Shown piece after piece: positions 5,339 through 7,067 of a stretch of DNA of 7,067 nt. Numbering within the stretch: the stretch's first letter is position 1; each line of letters begins with the position of its first letter. The translations under genes and the position numbers were made by a program. Source of the DNA: Burkholderiales bacterium (GTDB lineage Bacteria > Pseudomonadota > Gammaproteobacteria > Burkholderiales > SG8-41); assembly GCA_019746155.1 (NCBI GenBank), contig JAIESJ010000123.1, positions 1 through 7,067 of the forward strand, read 5' to 3'. The notes below the pieces were generated by a model. That model was not told the origin of the DNA, made no database searches, and was given only the letters and a program-made list of their open reading frames with translations.

Positions 5339-5719
5339 ATGGCAAAACAGGTTATTCATACGGACGCCGCGCCCAAGGCCATTGGCACTTATTCGCAGGC
5401 GGTGCGCTGCGGTAACACCGTTTATCTCGCCGGGCAGATCGGCCTCGACCCGGCGACCATGGAAATGGTGGCGGGCATCGAGCCGCAGATCCGCCGCGCG
5501 CTGGAAAATCTGAAAGCGGTCGCCGCGGCGGCGGGCGGCAGCCTCGACGACATCGTCAAGCTCACGGTGTATCTCACCGATCTCGGGCACTTCGCGCGCG
5601 TCAACGAGATCATGGCGGCGTTTTTTGCCGCGCCCTACCCCGCACGCGCCGCGGTCGGCGTGGCCGGCCTGCCGCGCGGCGCGCTGGTCGAGATGGACGC
5701 GATCATGGTGTTGGAATGA
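5339..5719 (+). CDS. ridA: RidA-family 2-iminobutanoate/2-iminopropanoate deaminase
   Basis: A complete 126-residue cytosolic protein of the RidA (YjgF/YER057c/UK114) family, normal in length. It hydrolyses reactive enamines/imines, such as 2-aminoacrylate released by PLP enzymes acting on serine or threonine, to keto acids and ammonia, protecting PLP enzymes. Family markers: IGTYSQAV (15-22, with the conserved Tyr), VYLAGQIGLDP (28-38), TVYLTDL (76-82), and the C-terminal signature beginning PARAAVGVAG (101-110) with Arg103 at the substrate carboxylate position and Glu118 in LVEMDAI. Family proteins act as trimers with active sites between subunits. The start is secure: a good ribosome site stands 5 bases upstream. 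Its TGA at 5717-5719 overlaps the first bases of the palindrome before recG, and ridA-recG adjacency is familiar in betaproteobacteria, so co-transcription is likely. Confidence 0.95.
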   Translation: MAKQVIHTDAAPKAIGTYSQAVRCGNTVYLAGQIGLDPATMEMVAGIEPQIRRALENLKAVAAAAGGSLDDIVKLTVYLTDLGHFARVNEIMAAFFAAPYPARAAVGVAGLPRGALVEMDAIMVLE

Positions 5720-5799
5720 AGGGCGAATGCGTGAATGAGTGAAGGGTAAAACATGGCGCGGAAGCAGTCCGGCCCTTCACGCTTCACGCCTCACCCTTC
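5718..5799. repeat. Heptad-repeat palindrome spanning the recG start
   Basis: The left arm (5718-5746: GAAGGGCGAATGC, then GTGAATGAGTGAAGGG) is an imperfect inverted copy of the right arm (5773-5799: CCCTTCACGCTTCA, then CGCCTCACCCTTC). Each arm is built of about four 7-bp units such as CCCTTCA, CGCTTCA, CGCCTCA and CCCTTCG. The 26-base loop carries the proposed recG ATG (5753), and the left arm supplies its ribosome site (AAGGG, 5742-5746), so folding of the mRNA would hide that site. No T tract follows, so it is not a standard terminator. Confidence 0.8.
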
Positions 5800-7067
5800 G
5801 CTGTCGGGGTTGAGCAAGTCGATCGTAGAGAAACTCGAAAAGCTCGGCATTGCAGCCAGGCGCGATCTGGTGCTGCACCTGCCGCTGCGTTATGACGACG
5901 AAACCCGCCTTTACCCGATCAGCGACGCGCCGCACGGCCAGAATGTGCTGGTCGAGGGCAACGTCGTCGAATGCGACGTCAAGTACCGTCCCAGGCGCCA
6001 GCTGGTGTGCCATATCGAGGACGGCACCGGCGTTTTGACGCTGCGTTTCTTCAATTTCTATGCGAGCCAGCAGAAACAGCTTGCCGCCGGCACGCGGATT
6101 CGCGCGTTCGGCGAAATCCGCCACGGCTTTTTCGGCGCCGAGATGGTGCACCCGAAATACCGGGTGGCGCACGGCGAGTTGCCGGTGCCGCGGGCGCTCA
6201 CCCCCGTGTATCCGACCACCGCCGGACTGGGCCAGGATGCGCTGCGGCGGCTGATCGGACGCGCGCTGGCCGACTGCGACCTCGCGGACACGCTGCCGGA
6301 CGGCGTGATCAAAGCGCTCGGACTGGCGCGCTTTCGCGAAGCCGTGCTGTTTCTGCACAATCCGCCGCCGGAGGTGGCGCAGCCGCAGCTTCAGGAGCGG
6401 CGGCATCCGGCGTGGCGCCGGATCAAGTTCGACGAGCTGCTGGCGCAGCAGTTGTCGATGCGCCTGCACTACCGGCGCCGCAGAGCCGCGGGCGCGCCGG
6501 CGCTGCGGCCGCGGAATCAGCTGACGCGCGCACTGCAGAACAAGCTGTCATTTCAACTGACCTGCGCACAGCAGAAGGCCCTGGCGCAGATCCGGCATGA
6601 CCTTGCCCAGCCTTATCCGATGCAGCGCCTGCTGCAGGGCGATGTCGGCAGCGGCAAGACCGTCGTCGCCGCGCTCGCCGCGCTGCAATGCGTCGAAAAC
6701 GGTTGCCAGGTGGCGGTGATGGCGCCCACCGAAATCCTGGCCGAGCAGCACTACCGCAAATTTGCGAGCTGGCTTGCGGACCTCGGCGTGAACGTGACCT
6801 GGCTTGCGGGAAGCCTGCGCCAGAAGCAGAAACGGGAAGCGCTCAGAAGCGTCGCTGCCGGCGAGGCGATGGTGGCCATCGGCACCCATGCGCTGTTCCA
6901 GGAGGAAGTGGAGTTCCACAATCTCGCGCTGGCGATCATCGACGAGCAGCACCGCTTCGGCGTGCATCAGCGGCTGGCGCTGCGCATGAAAGGAACCCGG
7001 CCCGATGTGGGCGCGCAGCCGCACCAGCTGATGATGAGCGCGACACCGATCCCGCGCACGCTGGCGA
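5753..7067 (+). CDS. recG: ATP-dependent DNA helicase RecG, N-terminal 438 residues
   Basis: The gene runs off the right edge; 438 codons of an expected ~690 are visible. RecG is a superfamily-2 helicase that reverses stalled forks and migrates branched DNA. Order of parts: a short N-terminal helical region (EKLEKLGI), the wedge start LHLPLRYDDET, an OB-fold wedge (about 60-160, with CHIEDGTGVLTLRFFNFY), then the first helicase domain with Walker A GDVGSGKT (296-303, Lys302), motif Ia APTEILAEQHY, Walker B DEQHRFGV (397-404) and motif III MSATPIPRT (428-436). All motifs seen are intact. The ATG at 5753 has AAGGG 6 bases upstream, and distance to the wedge equals E. coli RecG within two residues. 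However, residues about 6-16 are encoded by the right arm of the heptad palindrome, so this N-terminal tip has been replaced or added by repeat DNA. A later start, such as TTG 5810, is possible. Confidence 0.95.
   Translation, partial: MARKQSGPSRFTPHPSLSGLSKSIVEKLEKLGIAARRDLVLHLPLRYDDETRLYPISDAPHGQNVLVEGNVVECDVKYRPRRQLVCHIEDGTGVLTLRFFNFYASQQKQLAAGTRIRAFGEIRHGFFGAEMVHPKYRVAHGELPVPRALTPVYPTTAGLGQDALRRLIGRALADCDLADTLPDGVIKALGLARFREAVLFLHNPPPEVAQPQLQERRHPAWRRIKFDELLAQQLSMRLHYRRRRAAGAPALRPRNQLTRALQNKLSFQLTCAQQKALAQIRHDLAQPYPMQRLLQGDVGSGKTVVAALAALQCVENGCQVAVMAPTEILAEQHYRKFASWLADLGVNVTWLAGSLRQKQKREALRSVAAGEAMVAIGTHALFQEEVEFHNLALAIIDEQHRFGVHQRLALRMKGTRPDVGAQPHQLMMSATPIPRTLA

Noticed and set aside
5777..6469. 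Minus-strand open frame (230 codons) opposite recG
   Set aside because: It lies wholly inside recG, which shows intact helicase motifs; its content is antisense-like and no start signal is seen.

Overview
The window is GC-rich bacterial DNA, most likely from a betaproteobacterium or close relative. The ridA-recG pair at the right end and the codon usage fit that group, but there is no rRNA or marker gene to settle it. The right half (about 2900-7067) looks like ordinary chromosome. On the minus strand lie a small TPR protein gene and, 4 bases behind it, a KimA-like potassium permease gene. Diverging from them on the plus strand are ridA and recG, and recG runs off the window.

The left half (1-2900) is accessory in character. 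Every gene there is on the minus strand and separated from its neighbour by repeats or gene debris. From right to left it holds: a headless C-terminal fragment of a DUF4143-type ATPase gene (2469-2786); an intact HTH / GHKL-ATPase / STAS-like (DUF4325) regulator (1349-2365) behind a promoter region with three evenly spaced operator-like boxes; a 156-bp element with 27-bp inverted ends (1180-1335); an 18-bp tandem repeat of seven copies (1061-1187) that appears to be an amplification of one tip of that element; and the left-edge gene (794 to beyond 1).

The left-edge gene is the most unusual object. Its translation follows sigma-54 (RpoN) through region I, the second half of the core-binding domain, the helix-turn-helix and the RpoN box. 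It reaches the RpoN box after only about 264 residues, where ordinary RpoN has about 450. It appears to be a compact, strongly diverged sigma-54-like protein lacking the acidic region II and the first half of the core-binding domain.

Functional links are modest. The TPR and permease genes look like a translationally coupled unit. ridA and recG are co-directional, with a heptad-repeat palindrome inserted across the recG start. The HTH-GHKL-STAS regulator and the sigma-54-like gene point the same way. One could imagine a regulator/sigma-like pair, but a repeat block separates them, so that link is only a hypothesis.
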